From: Phymatolithon calcareum
Taxonomy: Eukaryota > Rhodophyta > Florideophyceae > Hapalidiales
NCBI GenBank assembly: GCA_977006965.1
Contig: OZ345358.1
Coordinates: forward strand, 2,046,001 to 2,110,000
Length of the DNA: 64,000 nt
Direction of reading: 5' to 3'
The first letter of the stretch is position 1; each line of letters starts with the position of its first letter. The notes under the pieces are model-generated. The model searched no databases. It saw nothing but the letters and a program-made list of their open reading frames with translations, and was not told the origin of the DNA. Shown piece after piece: positions 31,642 through 41,559 of this stretch. The position numbers and the translations under genes were made by a program.

Positions 31642-31747
31642 TGCGGATGGTTTGATTTGAATTTGGCTTCATATCAATTCCGCAATGGGCATTATATTCT
31701 GTTCCGGGCCCATGCAGAACGCTTGAATATTGTCCCACAGGGGCAAG

Positions 31748-32218
31748 TGTCGCGCAGGCATTATTGTGTGGGACGATATTATGCAATTATGGAGGACAGC
31801 TAATCGATACGCTATCATAATTGCTTACAATGTGATGGCACACGCAATGATATGTTAGCATTAAAATTCTTTTATTTTTGAGGTGTAAGTTACTGATGCT
31901 GCACATTTTAATAATTCCCTAATTAGTTTCACATTCTTTTGTTTTGTTATTGATTGATGTCACCGAGTAGTATAAATAGTCGATACGCAGCACTAGGCTG
32001 GAAAAAGAACACACACATGAATAAATTCGACCAACCGCATACACCGTTTTCTACCAATCAAATCCACTCCCCGAAGGGGGCGACCATTCCATCTCCTGTG
32101 AGGCAGGCCTTGCCGCTTACAATGAGTGGACCGACTGGACCTACACGTGTGTCCCCCTATCGAAGGGGTTAATTTCGTTTATATCTCCCTCTCTGTTGTC
32201 GTCGGGTTTTGTCCGACA
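31748..32218 (+). repeat. 3' LTR of the Copia element
   Basis: 471 bp, the same length as the 5' LTR, ending in TTTTGTCCGACA and followed by the target duplication AGATG. It is preceded by the purine-rich AGGGGCAAG, a weak candidate for the polypurine tract. Confidence 0.95.
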
Positions 32219-32401
32219 AGATGTTTTGAAACTCCCTGATTTCGCAAGTGAACCAAAATGAAACAAACACCATTTTATACTAGTTGCATCAGGCTTGAGG
32301 AGAGGAACAAAATGGTATCAGATTCGCACTGCGCAAGGGTGTGCAACCTATTTGTTCTTTTTTTTCCAAGCGTGCCTTAACGTGTTTCTATACAGACAAG
32401 C

Positions 32402-32445
32402 GAATAGGACGGGCAATCCCCAATTGGGGATTGTGCCTCCTATTC
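32402..32445. repeat. 44-bp palindrome in unit B
   Basis: GAATAGGA at 32402 pairs with TCCTATTC ending at 32445, around a perfect 20-bp core CAATCCCCAATTGGGGATTG (32414-32433). Unit A has the same place with two mismatches in the core (about 15520-15539), so one copy has been symmetrised or the other decayed. Confidence 0.75.
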
Positions 32446-32963
32446 AGTGCATGACTCTGTAAGCAAATGCCGTACTGCACCAACAGCCAAAAAGGCTAGT
32501 ACATGTACGAATGCGACACGTGGATGTATTTTGCAGGGGTTTAATAGAGATGTAATAGTTATGATATTCATATCCCATGACGCCCCAAAAATCATAGTAA
32601 GAGGCAAGAACTACAGTAGAGCACTCGAGGGCTGTAACTCTTCGAGTGTATTCGCGCGAGTATACGACTAGCCTACGTACATTATGTAAGCCAACTGAAA
32701 GTTCCAATCCAAGTGGCTCTTCGTCAGTGATGTTGGATTCTTTGGACTTCCGGACCCTATCAGATCAAGATTAGATCAGTAAGACATACAATGCTTGCAG
32801 GATACAGGTAATTAAAAAACGAGGAAATTCGCTGCATGGACCGAAAAAGGTGGCAAAATGCGCTAAATCGGCACCCTTACAAATACTACTACTCGTTATG
32901 AACTCAGCTAGACAACCGCTTATCATTACACGTAATTAAGAGGATTTATTGAGAAGCTACCAT

Positions 32964-33016
32964 CCGACCTTCCTCAAGTTGGGACACATGATGTGTCCCA
33001 ACTTGAGGAAAGTCGG
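32964..33016. repeat. New 26-bp-arm snap-back palindrome
   Basis: Left arm 32964-32989 is the reverse complement of 32991-33016 with one mismatch and a single-base spacer. The MULE copies in unit A and at 6313-7672 have only the right-arm sequence, so the left arm was added in unit B after the duplication. Confidence 0.9.
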
Positions 33017-33306
33017 CACGTTTCTAATCGCATTATACTAGCATCGAGAGTTGTCAGTTATCTTTTTCAGAATGGCATAATATCACGTCAATGGCTCGCG
33101 CCACTTCATTCTCTTCGGTAGGGGTCCATGTAGGCTTCTTCAGGGTTCTGCTGAGTGTACCAATTGCCCATGCTCCTTGACTACCCATATCTTCAATCAG
33201 CTTCCTTATCATTACACTGCTAATCCGCTACGCAAAGTACTCTGCACCTCGTCGCATTCCATTGCTGGGCTAACTCACAACGTTCTCGCCCGAACCGTCT
33301 GAACTC

Positions 33307-34076
33307 ATGGAGAAGAAGGAGCTCGTACTAAGGGTGGGTGACTGTCCTGGAGCAAACTTTGACAACGTTGTCAACCTCTTAATCGCCCACAACACGTCTA
33401 TTGGCAAGGCACATCGACGGGCAAGTTCCTCACGCCTTGCTGCTACAAGAAGCACAAGGAAAAATTCTCTGAGCGGAGAAGCTGCTTGTGGAACCAGAGG
33501 TCATCGAAAGTGACATGCTGAGGTTTGTTGTTATCAGCCAACTGACACCATTCCCTGTGGTAGTTAACAGCGACTACCACGCTACATGCTCTTGTCACCA
33601 CTTTGAAGAGCACCAGCGGCCATGTCGCCACGTCGTCGTTGCACTTTTGTACTGTTCTAGACGCTTGGCGCAGCATCGAGCCGCGTTCGACCCGTGAAAC
33701 AAGATCTGGTGTGGGACGCATGGCTATTGATAGCGTGGGCCAAGCAACACGAGGGCATCATCATTCGTGTTGCAGTCACTGGTTAACAGCTAGTACAGGA
33801 TGATTTGGTTCGTTTGACCTTGTCGCTAAGCTGGGCCGCAAGCGCAAGAGGCCCTACTTCCCGTCCAAAATGAGGTCCCGTCACGGCTCCTCGTGCGGAA
33901 ACAACGGTCACTTCTCGCAGACACGCGCCAGGCCGAACATTCGCAATATTGTTGAGGCGAAGCGAAAGCACATCGACAAAGCGGCTCAGTCCATGATAAT
34001 TGACCTCACCGCCTGCGATGACGGAGATGCTACTTGCGACGAGGAGCTGAAGCATAGAGAGTTGCGCATGAAATAA
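33307..34076 (+). pseudogene. MULE transposase C-terminal remnant (SWIM), copy 3
   Basis: Same organisation as copy 2: ATG 33307 (MEKKELVLRVGD...), then a frame change, SWIM finger (33488-33697 frame) and zinc-knuckle/acidic tail (33870-34076 frame). The stop that cuts copy 2 before the finger is absent here, because the duplicated CAGTAG of copy 2 is missing. Confidence 0.6.
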
Positions 34077-34273
34077 ATATTATTTTTTTGATAAGTTTAT
34101 TTCTATGGAGTGCTCTGTGTATCATAACGAGTAGTAGTTATTGCAAGGGGTGCCGATTTAGCGAATTTTGTCACCTTTCTCGGTCCATGCAGCGAATTTC
34201 CTCTTTTAAAAAAGGTTACTGTCCAGGGCGGTAGACAAAACGGATCAATGGAGATGTGTGCTGGATCCAGTGA

Positions 34274-34335
34274 TGCGCCCTGATTCTTTCTAATTTTCTG
34301 GACTAGGCCAGAAAATTAGAAAGAATCAGGGCGCA
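34274..34335. repeat. Perfect 28-bp-arm hairpin upstream of Nup96 copy 2
   Basis: Identical to 17355-17416 of unit A: arms 34274-34301 and 34308-34335, loop ACTAGG. Confidence 0.92.
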
Positions 34336-34573
34336 CCGCACATGTTCAATGATCAATATTCATGCTGTACACGTTGCAAATATCGATTTAAATCCCTTGA
34401 ACTCACAATGATCCGTTCGATTTCGGAACCGCGTTTGTCCATTTGATGGGTTGCCGAGCATTCGCTTCCTGTCCGGCACGACACTCAGCAATGGAAGTGC
34501 GCAGCGCTGTTTACGGCCACCACGCTACATTCCATACCGACCGGGCCTGTCCGCATCACGCCGCCCTCGTGGA

Positions 34574-37500
34574 ATGGGGTCCACGTGAGATCGCCGTTCC
34601 GTCGGGCAGTGCACTCGACTGCCGCGCTGATGTATGTCTATTGAATGTGCAAACGACGGAGACGTCTGCATGTGCCTGGTGTACACGCGTCGGGGCGTCT
34701 TTCATTTCTTGCAATGACCGTCAATTGTCTTTGCTGTCAGTGGCTTCTCGCGCTACCGCTATATCGACTCCGAGTCCGAATCCGACGATGGTGAGGCCGC
34801 TGACGGAGATGAGGTGCAAATTTCCCGTCGTCCGCCTCAGCGCCGGGGAAGCGCTGGTCGTACCCCGCATCCTCGCAAGCTCAATGCTGACGTACGCGAA
34901 CATGCCCCGTTCCCAGCCCCACAATTCGGAAATGCTGCATCCACGGAAGAGCGCGACCCGGCCTCTGCCGCCTGGCACCGCAATCCGAAAGACGAATTTC
35001 GTCCCACGATTGCAGAACCGAATGTTGCGGAGGATGTCATGGACAGTGGACGTAAAGAGGGTCGGCGGACGCGTGGGTTTGGACTTCCGTTGGACGACGA
35101 CGACGAAGAAGAAGATGAGGTCGAGAACGTGGACAAAGAGGACGGGGAGACACCGACTCGCAAAATAGAGCCGCGCTCAATATCTTTTCCATGGGCGAGA
35201 CGAAGCGATGCAGATCCAAATGTTACCAGCGCGTTGTTTGCTGATTTTACGAAGACACGTGACTCGCGTTACGATAGCGAATCCGTGCAAGATGAAGATG
35301 ATCTCATGCACGACATTACTCCGGCGAAGCACTCTGCACGTCATGTCCGCTTCGCGCATTCTAGCAAGAAAAAGCGTCAGGAGAGGGTTCCGCTTAGACC
35401 TCTTAATCCCGACGACGACATGATGGATACTGTTGAAAAGCCTGATAATCAGTTGCTGGCAGGTACGAAAACGGGCATCATTGGTGGCTCTTTTCCGGTA
35501 TCGTCTCTTCCGTTCCCGGAGCTGGCCGCGTCGGTGTCTGCAGATCAGGAGGGGAATTTTGCTGATTTGAGCCACGCATTGGGAAGGTCGTTTCGTGTCG
35601 GCTTTAAGGGTCCCGCCTCTGTTGTCAAGCCGGTGTATGCGCAAACGTCAAATCTTCACTATTCGTCTCGCGGTTTCGTGGCCTCCTTTGAACCCGTTTT
35701 TGTTCATGGTCGCGGGCATTTGGAGCGGCTTCATTTCATCGACATGCTTCGCGTTCACTGCAGCACTTGGAAGACGGAGGATCTCAGCCCTTCTAATCTG
35801 GATGGAAAATCTATAAAAATGGAATTTGAAGACGAGCAAGTGACAGGTGATCAGCGGAGGGTGAAAGTTCCAACTCTTGTTGATGCGTTTGGCAATCCTT
35901 TTGTTGTTGATGCGGTTTTCAATCAAGTCGTCGATGAAATTGCTATACTTGCCAAAGATCATCCCAACGCAATTCATGGTCACGTTCTTTTTGGGCTATT
36001 GCGAGCATTGTACAAGCAGAACCAGAAAGCTGGCGCCGAAGGGAGCGAAAATCTAATTGCAAGATTGACGGATTGGGCGAGAGGCCCCGCAGGCACTGCG
36101 TTTGATGAACCTATTTCGGAACAACCAAGCTTGAGGAAAGCATTGCTTCTTATGACCATAGGCGACATTGAAGGAGCTGTCGAAGCTGCCACTAATGCTG
36201 GTCATATTCGATTGGCCCTCCTTATTTCCAGGGCCCTTGAAGTACCAAAAGTAGACCTTCGAGATGATGCGGCCGCCCAGCTGAATGCTTATTGTTTACC
36301 TGAACAAGACATTAATTCAAGTCATATGCATGACCGCGAGCCTTTGAATGATGAAGAGTATCGCAGCTCTATCCTTGACAACTGCGACGGCAACGAGGCG
36401 GTGTCTCTCGACGAAAGAATGATTCTTCTTCTCCTTGCTGGTCGCATCTCTCCAGTCGCTCAGTACCTTGGGCTTTCGTGGTATCGAGTATTTATCATGG
36501 AGCTTCTGCATGGTGCTGGGTCATCAGAGCTATCACAGCCAGAGAGGGTGTGTGAAGCTGTTGAGAGAATTGAAACATCGGGCATTTCCACCGTTGCTCC
36601 TCATCGAAAGTCGGGGGACATCGACGCTGCTTATCATCTCCTCAAATTGTATGCTGATCCAACGGCGTCATACCCAGTTTATTCTGGTGTTTATTCTTCG
36701 AGAAGCGTTGGGTTGATTTATTCGCCTTTGGATGGAAGAATGCCGTGGTTTTTCCATCAACTGCTTTCCGCGCTTGTCCCTGTAGCCGCAACCTCACGTG
36801 CATCATGGCAGCTAGCAGAATCATTTGCTTCCCAGCTGCATGCATCCGGACTCCCGTTGTGGGGTTTCTACGTTTTGTGTAGCGGGAGTCCCCCAGAATC
36901 TATGTTGAAACAAACATTGATTCGACATTGGCCTGAATTGAGCGTGGATTTCGTGGAGTGGTGTCCAGATGCAGAGTCGATTGTGACGCAGGCGTCAGAT
37001 GCAGGCGATATGGAGGACAGCGAAAAGCCGACATCGTCTGGTAACATGCAGGCAGAACAGTTTCTGGTATCTGTGCTGGGAGTGCCAATGGAGTGGATAC
37101 ACGAAGCTCGTGCAATATCCTGTCATGTAAGCGGGGATGCGATTAATGAATGTATTCACTGGATAGCGACGAAAACGGAAGAAGGATTTAACCAAGCTCA
37201 TGCAATTCTCACAATGGACGTTTTCCCGAAGGCCATTTCTATGTATAACACCGAGTCGCTCGTCCAGGTGAAAAAATTGTTGGAGAGTCTGTCGGCGCAG
37301 GCAAATATTGCGCACTGGTCTGTACGGGGTGGTCTTGTTCTGGATTACCTGAAGCATATCTGTGATATACCAAATACCACTTTTCCAGATATGACTTTGC
37401 TCCGAAGCATGGGGCGACGGGTGGCAGTGTTTGCTGAGCAGGCGTCAACACCAGTTCTCAAGCATGCTGTGGCTAATATTGCTGACGGAATATTGGCGGC

Positions 37501-37714
37501 GGAACGAGTGGCGGTGATGCTTGCCGAGGGAGACCGAGACACCCTTCTGAATCAAACTGCGGTGGAAATGGAATCGCTGCCGGCAAGTACTCGAGCCAAG
37601 CGAAGAACGCTTCGCGAATTTAAGGTAGAGATGGAGAAGGGAGCGGCAGTGGCTAGCCGATTATCTGCGTCTCTTCCCCTCTATAGCAAATTCATTGCCG
37701 GAGGGATTCAGTAG
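34574..37714 (+). CDS. Nup96-like nucleoporin, copy 2, 994 aa, one intron
   Basis: Paralogue of 17655-20796, with exon 1 34574-34584, intron 34585-34740 and exon 2 34741-37714 (2974 nt, the same length as in copy 1). Without the intron the long upstream frame is broken by a missing T; with it, the protein is full length and starts MGSTGFSRYRYIDSESE. It has the same acidic N-terminal region, SFRVGF signature and helical domain. Amino-acid differences are few (for example SESDTDDG to SESESDDG, RTLHP to RTPHP), and several changes are silent. Convergent with the VAP gene 270 bp downstream. Confidence 0.82.
34585..34740 (+). other. Proposed intron of Nup96 copy 2
   Basis: Donor CCAC|GTGAGA, acceptor TTGTCTTTGCTGTCAG|TGG, 156 bp. 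It is one base shorter than in copy 1, in the pyrimidine tract. The phase is identical. Confidence 0.7.
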
Positions 37715-37986
37715 GAACAGAAATCAAAATCTAATGCGTAGCGGCGCAGTTGACTTGCAGTACGGCTAATTGCTATTGCTAAGATATCGCAGACCACTCT
37801 CGAGCAAGATTTTTGTTTATCTATTTTGGGAGCGAGAATGAAGGCGCGTGCTTCGAATCAATCACATAAAAGTACTTGATTCTCCGGCATGATTGCGGTG
37901 CGTGGCATCTGCAGACGAGAATGGATAACGCGAAGAACAACGTCGCCGTGGAGTGGACTATAAGCATTCGTCAGGAAAATCACCGG

Positions 37987-38697
37987 TCATAGGAACAATT
38001 TAAGCAATAAAAGCACGACAACAAAAACCAGACCGACGCTAATAACGCTAAGCCCACCGAAAGGATCTGACACAAGCCTATTTGCAGCAAGTGGCGCAGC
38101 GGGAGCTTCACGGAGAGTGCGGTCCTTTTCAGCAATCGTTTCGCGGAGCTCGGTTTTGACACGCGCAAGTTCAACGTTTCGACTCTGAAGCTTCCCCTGA
38201 AGCTCGCACACCTTTTGCACGGCATCATCAGCATTACCGGGTGCAAGAAGGGCTTCAGCGTCTGGTGCAGGCTCTGGATCGATGGAGGTGGAGCGCGGAG
38301 TGGCGACAACGAATGGGACAAACTTAACGCCGAAGCGAATTCGAAGTTGACCATCGTCCTCCTCATGTTCACGCCAAAACTCGGCGGGGGAAAGCGCTTC
38401 GGATAGCCCAGGGGCAAGGGCAACACGAAGTTGAAAGCGATCCTTGGATGCACCAGGCGCGGGAACGGCGGTGGCATCGGAGAGAAGTACGCGGATGTCG
38501 GTGGATTCGCCGCGCGGAACACAGGCGGCGTTCGGACGCACTATGTAGCGGCTTGGATTTGTGGTTTTCATTTTGAAGGCGATATCATTGTTGGCAACAT
38601 TTGTGACGCGGATGGTATCGCCGTGCCCACGGCCGGCTCCGTCGTCAACCGGAATGACCAGTTCACGCTTGTTGACGCGGATTAAATCGCCCGCCAT
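37987..38697 (-). CDS. VAP-family ER tail-anchored protein (MSP domain), 236 aa
   Basis: Intact frame from ATG 38697. Residues about 3-125 form an MSP domain (DTIRVTNVANNDIAFKMKTT, NPSRYIVRPNAACVPRGES), which in VAP proteins binds FFAT-motif partners at ER contact sites. Residues about 140-205 include a coiled coil (VQKVCELQGKLQSRNVELAR), and the last about 20 residues (SVISVGLVFVVVLLLLKLFL) form a tail anchor. This is the complete ancestor-like copy; the related copy at 21069-22529 is fused to AIG1 and lacks the coiled coil. It is arranged tail to tail with Nup96 copy 2. Confidence 0.9.
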   Translation of the reverse strand: MAGDLIRVNKRELVIPVDDGAGRGHGDTIRVTNVANNDIAFKMKTTNPSRYIVRPNAACVPRGESTDIRVLLSDATAVPAPGASKDRFQLRVALAPGLSEALSPAEFWREHEEDDGQLRIRFGVKFVPFVVATPRSTSIDPEPAPDAEALLAPGNADDAVQKVCELQGKLQSRNVELARVKTELRETIAEKDRTLREAPAAPLAANRLVSDPFGGLSVISVGLVFVVVLLLLKLFL

Positions 38698-38717
38698 GGC
38701 GATGCCGCGTGGCGGTG

Positions 38718-41475
38718 GCCAGGATCAGATGAATGGGGTGAGAGGTTGAGTAGGCAAAGCGCGCTAGGTGGACAACAGGCTAGCGGGTGGGCAGATTGAC
38801 GAAGGGCCGGTGCGCAGGATGGTTAATGTTGAGATGCCCTACTCTTTGAAGAGTCGATGCGAAGAGAGGAACGGACGGGTCGTACTTACAGTATGTTTTT
38901 GGATAAATTTCGGAGTATGAAACAAGAAGTCTTTACTTTGAACGATTTCTTGAGAAATTTTGGTGTCAGATCCAAGCATCAGATAGTATGATTTGCAGTG
39001 CCAAGGCACGAATGCTTCATAATGCATTCTGGGGCGACAAACAACAGACTGTAGCAGACATCGAAGGATTTTCCAGCATGGATGACATAGACTTTCCAAG
39101 CCAATTGCTGCCCTGAAGTTCCGCCGCACAATCGATCGAGGAATTCCATTGATGGAGAGAGATATGATTTAATTATAGAATTTGTGAACACCGGGACGGC
39201 CCCTCTCCTGGAAATGCTCGAACATCGCATCACAAATATCCTGTTCAAGTTTTTTTAAGAAAGTTTGCCCCATGCTGTTCGTCTGCGCCAAACTGTTCTA
39301 TAGTCTTTCCTTCTTTATTACGGGCTTTTCGCGTTACTACTTCTGGCTAGTCCGGTAAACGTCTTGGCTCTAGAGTGTTTTAGGGAATGAACCTATTTTT
39401 TAGATGTGTCAACCGTCTTCTTTGTGTCTGCCCAATTTTGCAAGCTAGCACAGCTCCAATTAACACTGGGAGGTATCCTACATGGAACAGCTCGGTTTAG
39501 AAGTAAATGATACTGTAATTACACAAGATCCTCACCGCACAGAACATGAACTGGAGCATACGTTCATTGCTTTGCACCAAAGCCGAGATCATCTATGCGT
39601 AAATGTCCGCAACGAGCATCCTTTGCGATACAAATCAACAGTCTAGGTCATTTGCATGATAAAGCGAGGTTAGTTTCCTGAAGTACAAAACTGTTCAACT
39701 TGCGAAGGGATAGACCTCACCATCGATGGAGTACCAATTCCATCCAGCTCTGCGACAAAAAGACCGAGTTTTGTTCTCTTGTATGGACAAGCTGTCGAAC
39801 AGCAATAGTTTTGCTACTACAGAAGAGATGGAAAACCTGGAGCATCAGTCGCTCGTCGAGCAGGAAGCTAAAACACTCTTGTCACGATTTGGATCCTATC
39901 CGTCCATCGAACTGGCGTAGAGGGATGTGGCAACGGAGACAGCTTGGAAACATCTCCTTTGTACCGGAAGTACACTTCTTGCAAACATTGCATCAGGGCG
40001 TCATTTCATCTCTGTTATGTCCACGGTTAAGAGCCACAGCCATTGCAGAATGTCTCCATGGGCTGATTGGGGATCACCGCGGTGCGAACGTGCGATAATT
40101 GAGCTCGTTGGGGAGAGTCGGGATTTTACTGGATTGTTCTTGAGCTACTATATCATGACGGATCGAGCTGCATAGATGGTATCGAATGATTCGAGTCCAA
40201 AGCTTGTGATGCGCACTGCATACGTGCAATATCTCGCATACACCAAGACGCTCCCGCTATCCCGCTGTTTTCTCAAACTCGTTTTCCGCTCTTTGCGTGT
40301 GCCTAGCTCTGGTTTGCTTGCCGTTATACTCATTGGAATCGTTTTCGGAAAACGATCAAGACTAGATTCTCAACCCAAAACTTATTCTACAGCATACAAC
40401 CTCGGTAGCTTAGTTTCGGACCGCCACCGAAACCCTGTCGCCCTCTTCAATATCTTTCACGGTATCTCCGAGATGAAATATGGCAAATAATGTACCCATG
40501 CTCTCTTTCGTGCTTTTAGAGCAATGCATCGCATATTTTTGAAAACCTACCGTCTCCGTCACACCTGGCCTCCTTTTGAAAGACGCCGCATTGGTCTACA
40601 CTGAGTGGAACCGGTGGAGGGTTTTTGCAGCTCGGGTTATGGCACTAGCGTTGAATTCCGGACTGTTCGGAGTAAAGTACAACAAAAACGCTTCTGAAGC
40701 ACATTACAATTTTTTTTTTTTTAGTAGTATTTATTAAACGCTCTCAGTAACACTCTTTAGACTGTAAGGGAGATGCGTTTCAGTTGCTACAGCCAAGCAC
40801 ATTACAATGCTAGTCTCAGAATTTCCCTAAGTGGTATGCCGCAATGCTCAAGGAAGCTGGGAGAGAGAACAGAAGGAGATGAAAGAAGGTAACGAGATGA
40901 CCAGCTGCCGTGAGCATCCAAAAAGGTTTCCAACCAGGGTCATCCCTTTGAAGGACGGCGGCTGAAGATTGACTGCGTAAAGATATAGATGTGAAGCTCC
41001 CCGAAGCTCTGCACTTTGTGCGGCTTTGAGCTGTTGTGACATCAAATACCACTCGTCTCTGTTAAAATCTACGAATTGATTCTAAAGGCCTTTTAATCTT
41101 CATAAAAAGCCTGCACTCTGTGTTCATCGCACTATCTCTTCGGTCGACATGTAGCACCCAGATTAAGGACGTCACCCAGTACTAGTATATACTGTGCTAC
41201 CATTGGGTGTTTTATGGCGTTCTTTAGGGCGCACGGAACTCTTTTTATTCGCGCCCGATATGAATACATACAGAGCCGAGAAAGGAACCTCAAACAAACT
41301 TTCCGCCCATTGCGCAAAAGCAGCCATGGACTGTGAATGGTGCAACTTATAACCGTGAGCTCAATCAGAAGTAATTTCGAGCCGTTCCGGTGTCATGGCA
41401 AGCACAGTTTTATGGCTCCGTCTCTGCACATGTAATGTAATTTGACGATGTAACCAGTTTCGTGTCTCTGTCCTC
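38718..41475. other. Intergenic region between VAP and membrane glycoprotein genes
   Basis: No firm gene. One plus-strand frame runs 39726-40490 with only two stops (near 39918 and 40173) and reads protein-like in part (MDKLSNSNSFATTEEMENLE); it may be a decayed gene, but I do not recognise it. A T-rich tract is at 40712-40724. The dispersed repeat at 40835-41065 is listed separately. The VAP promoter should lie just right of 38697. Confidence 0.35.
40835..41065 (-). repeat. Dispersed degenerate repeat, copy 2 (mate at 9800-10065)
   Basis: The minus strand aligns with the plus strand of 9800-10065, including the DNA runs for EWYLMSQQL and SLPASLS. The frames differ between copies, so both are probably decayed. 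Confidence 0.5.
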
Positions 41476-41559
41476 ATGCTCGGGTTGTCGCTTAAACTTC
41501 ACCATGCGCACTGTGCTGCGCATCTGAGGGAGAAGAATTCCGCAGTTTTGAAAACCGAA

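Larger units (their letters stand above)
24850..32218 (+). mobile_element. Ty1/copia LTR retrotransposon, 7.4 kb
   Basis: Two 471-bp LTRs starting TG and ending CA flank a gag-pol region, with a perfect 5-bp target duplication AGATG (24845-24849 and 32219-32223). Unit A near 15320 shows the unoccupied site, so insertion followed the segmental duplication. The domain order gag, protease, integrase, reverse transcriptase, RNase H identifies Copia (Pseudoviridae type). Frameshifts and in-frame stops make it incapable of encoding its own polyprotein. Confidence 0.95.
32821..34203 (+). mobile_element. Non-autonomous Mutator-like element (SWIM family), copy 3
   Basis: Duplicated partner of 15921-17284 in unit B, with the same termini. 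It is slightly longer because of the palindromic insertion at 32964-32990. It remains highly similar to copy 2 throughout. Confidence 0.75.
21624..38717. repeat. Segmental tandem duplication, unit B (expanded by transposons)
   Basis: Colinear with unit A. Homology starts in the AIG1 coiled-coil/Sel1 boundary and ends 20 bp upstream of the VAP ATG. Removing 22623-23197, 23253-24747 and 24850-32218 (with one copy of each target duplication) brings the AIG1-to-Nup96 interval back to about 2.6 kb, as in unit A. Confidence 0.93.

Noticed and set aside
34814-35038. GTG at 34814 as start of Nup96 copy 2
   Set aside because: GTG is not a normal start in nuclear genes, and the frame extends upstream to the splice acceptor.
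34443-35168. 241-codon frame at the 5' end of Nup96 copy 2, which would suggest a truncated pseudogene
   Set aside because: It crosses the proposed intron and runs out of frame over the real exon 2; the intron model explains the data better.
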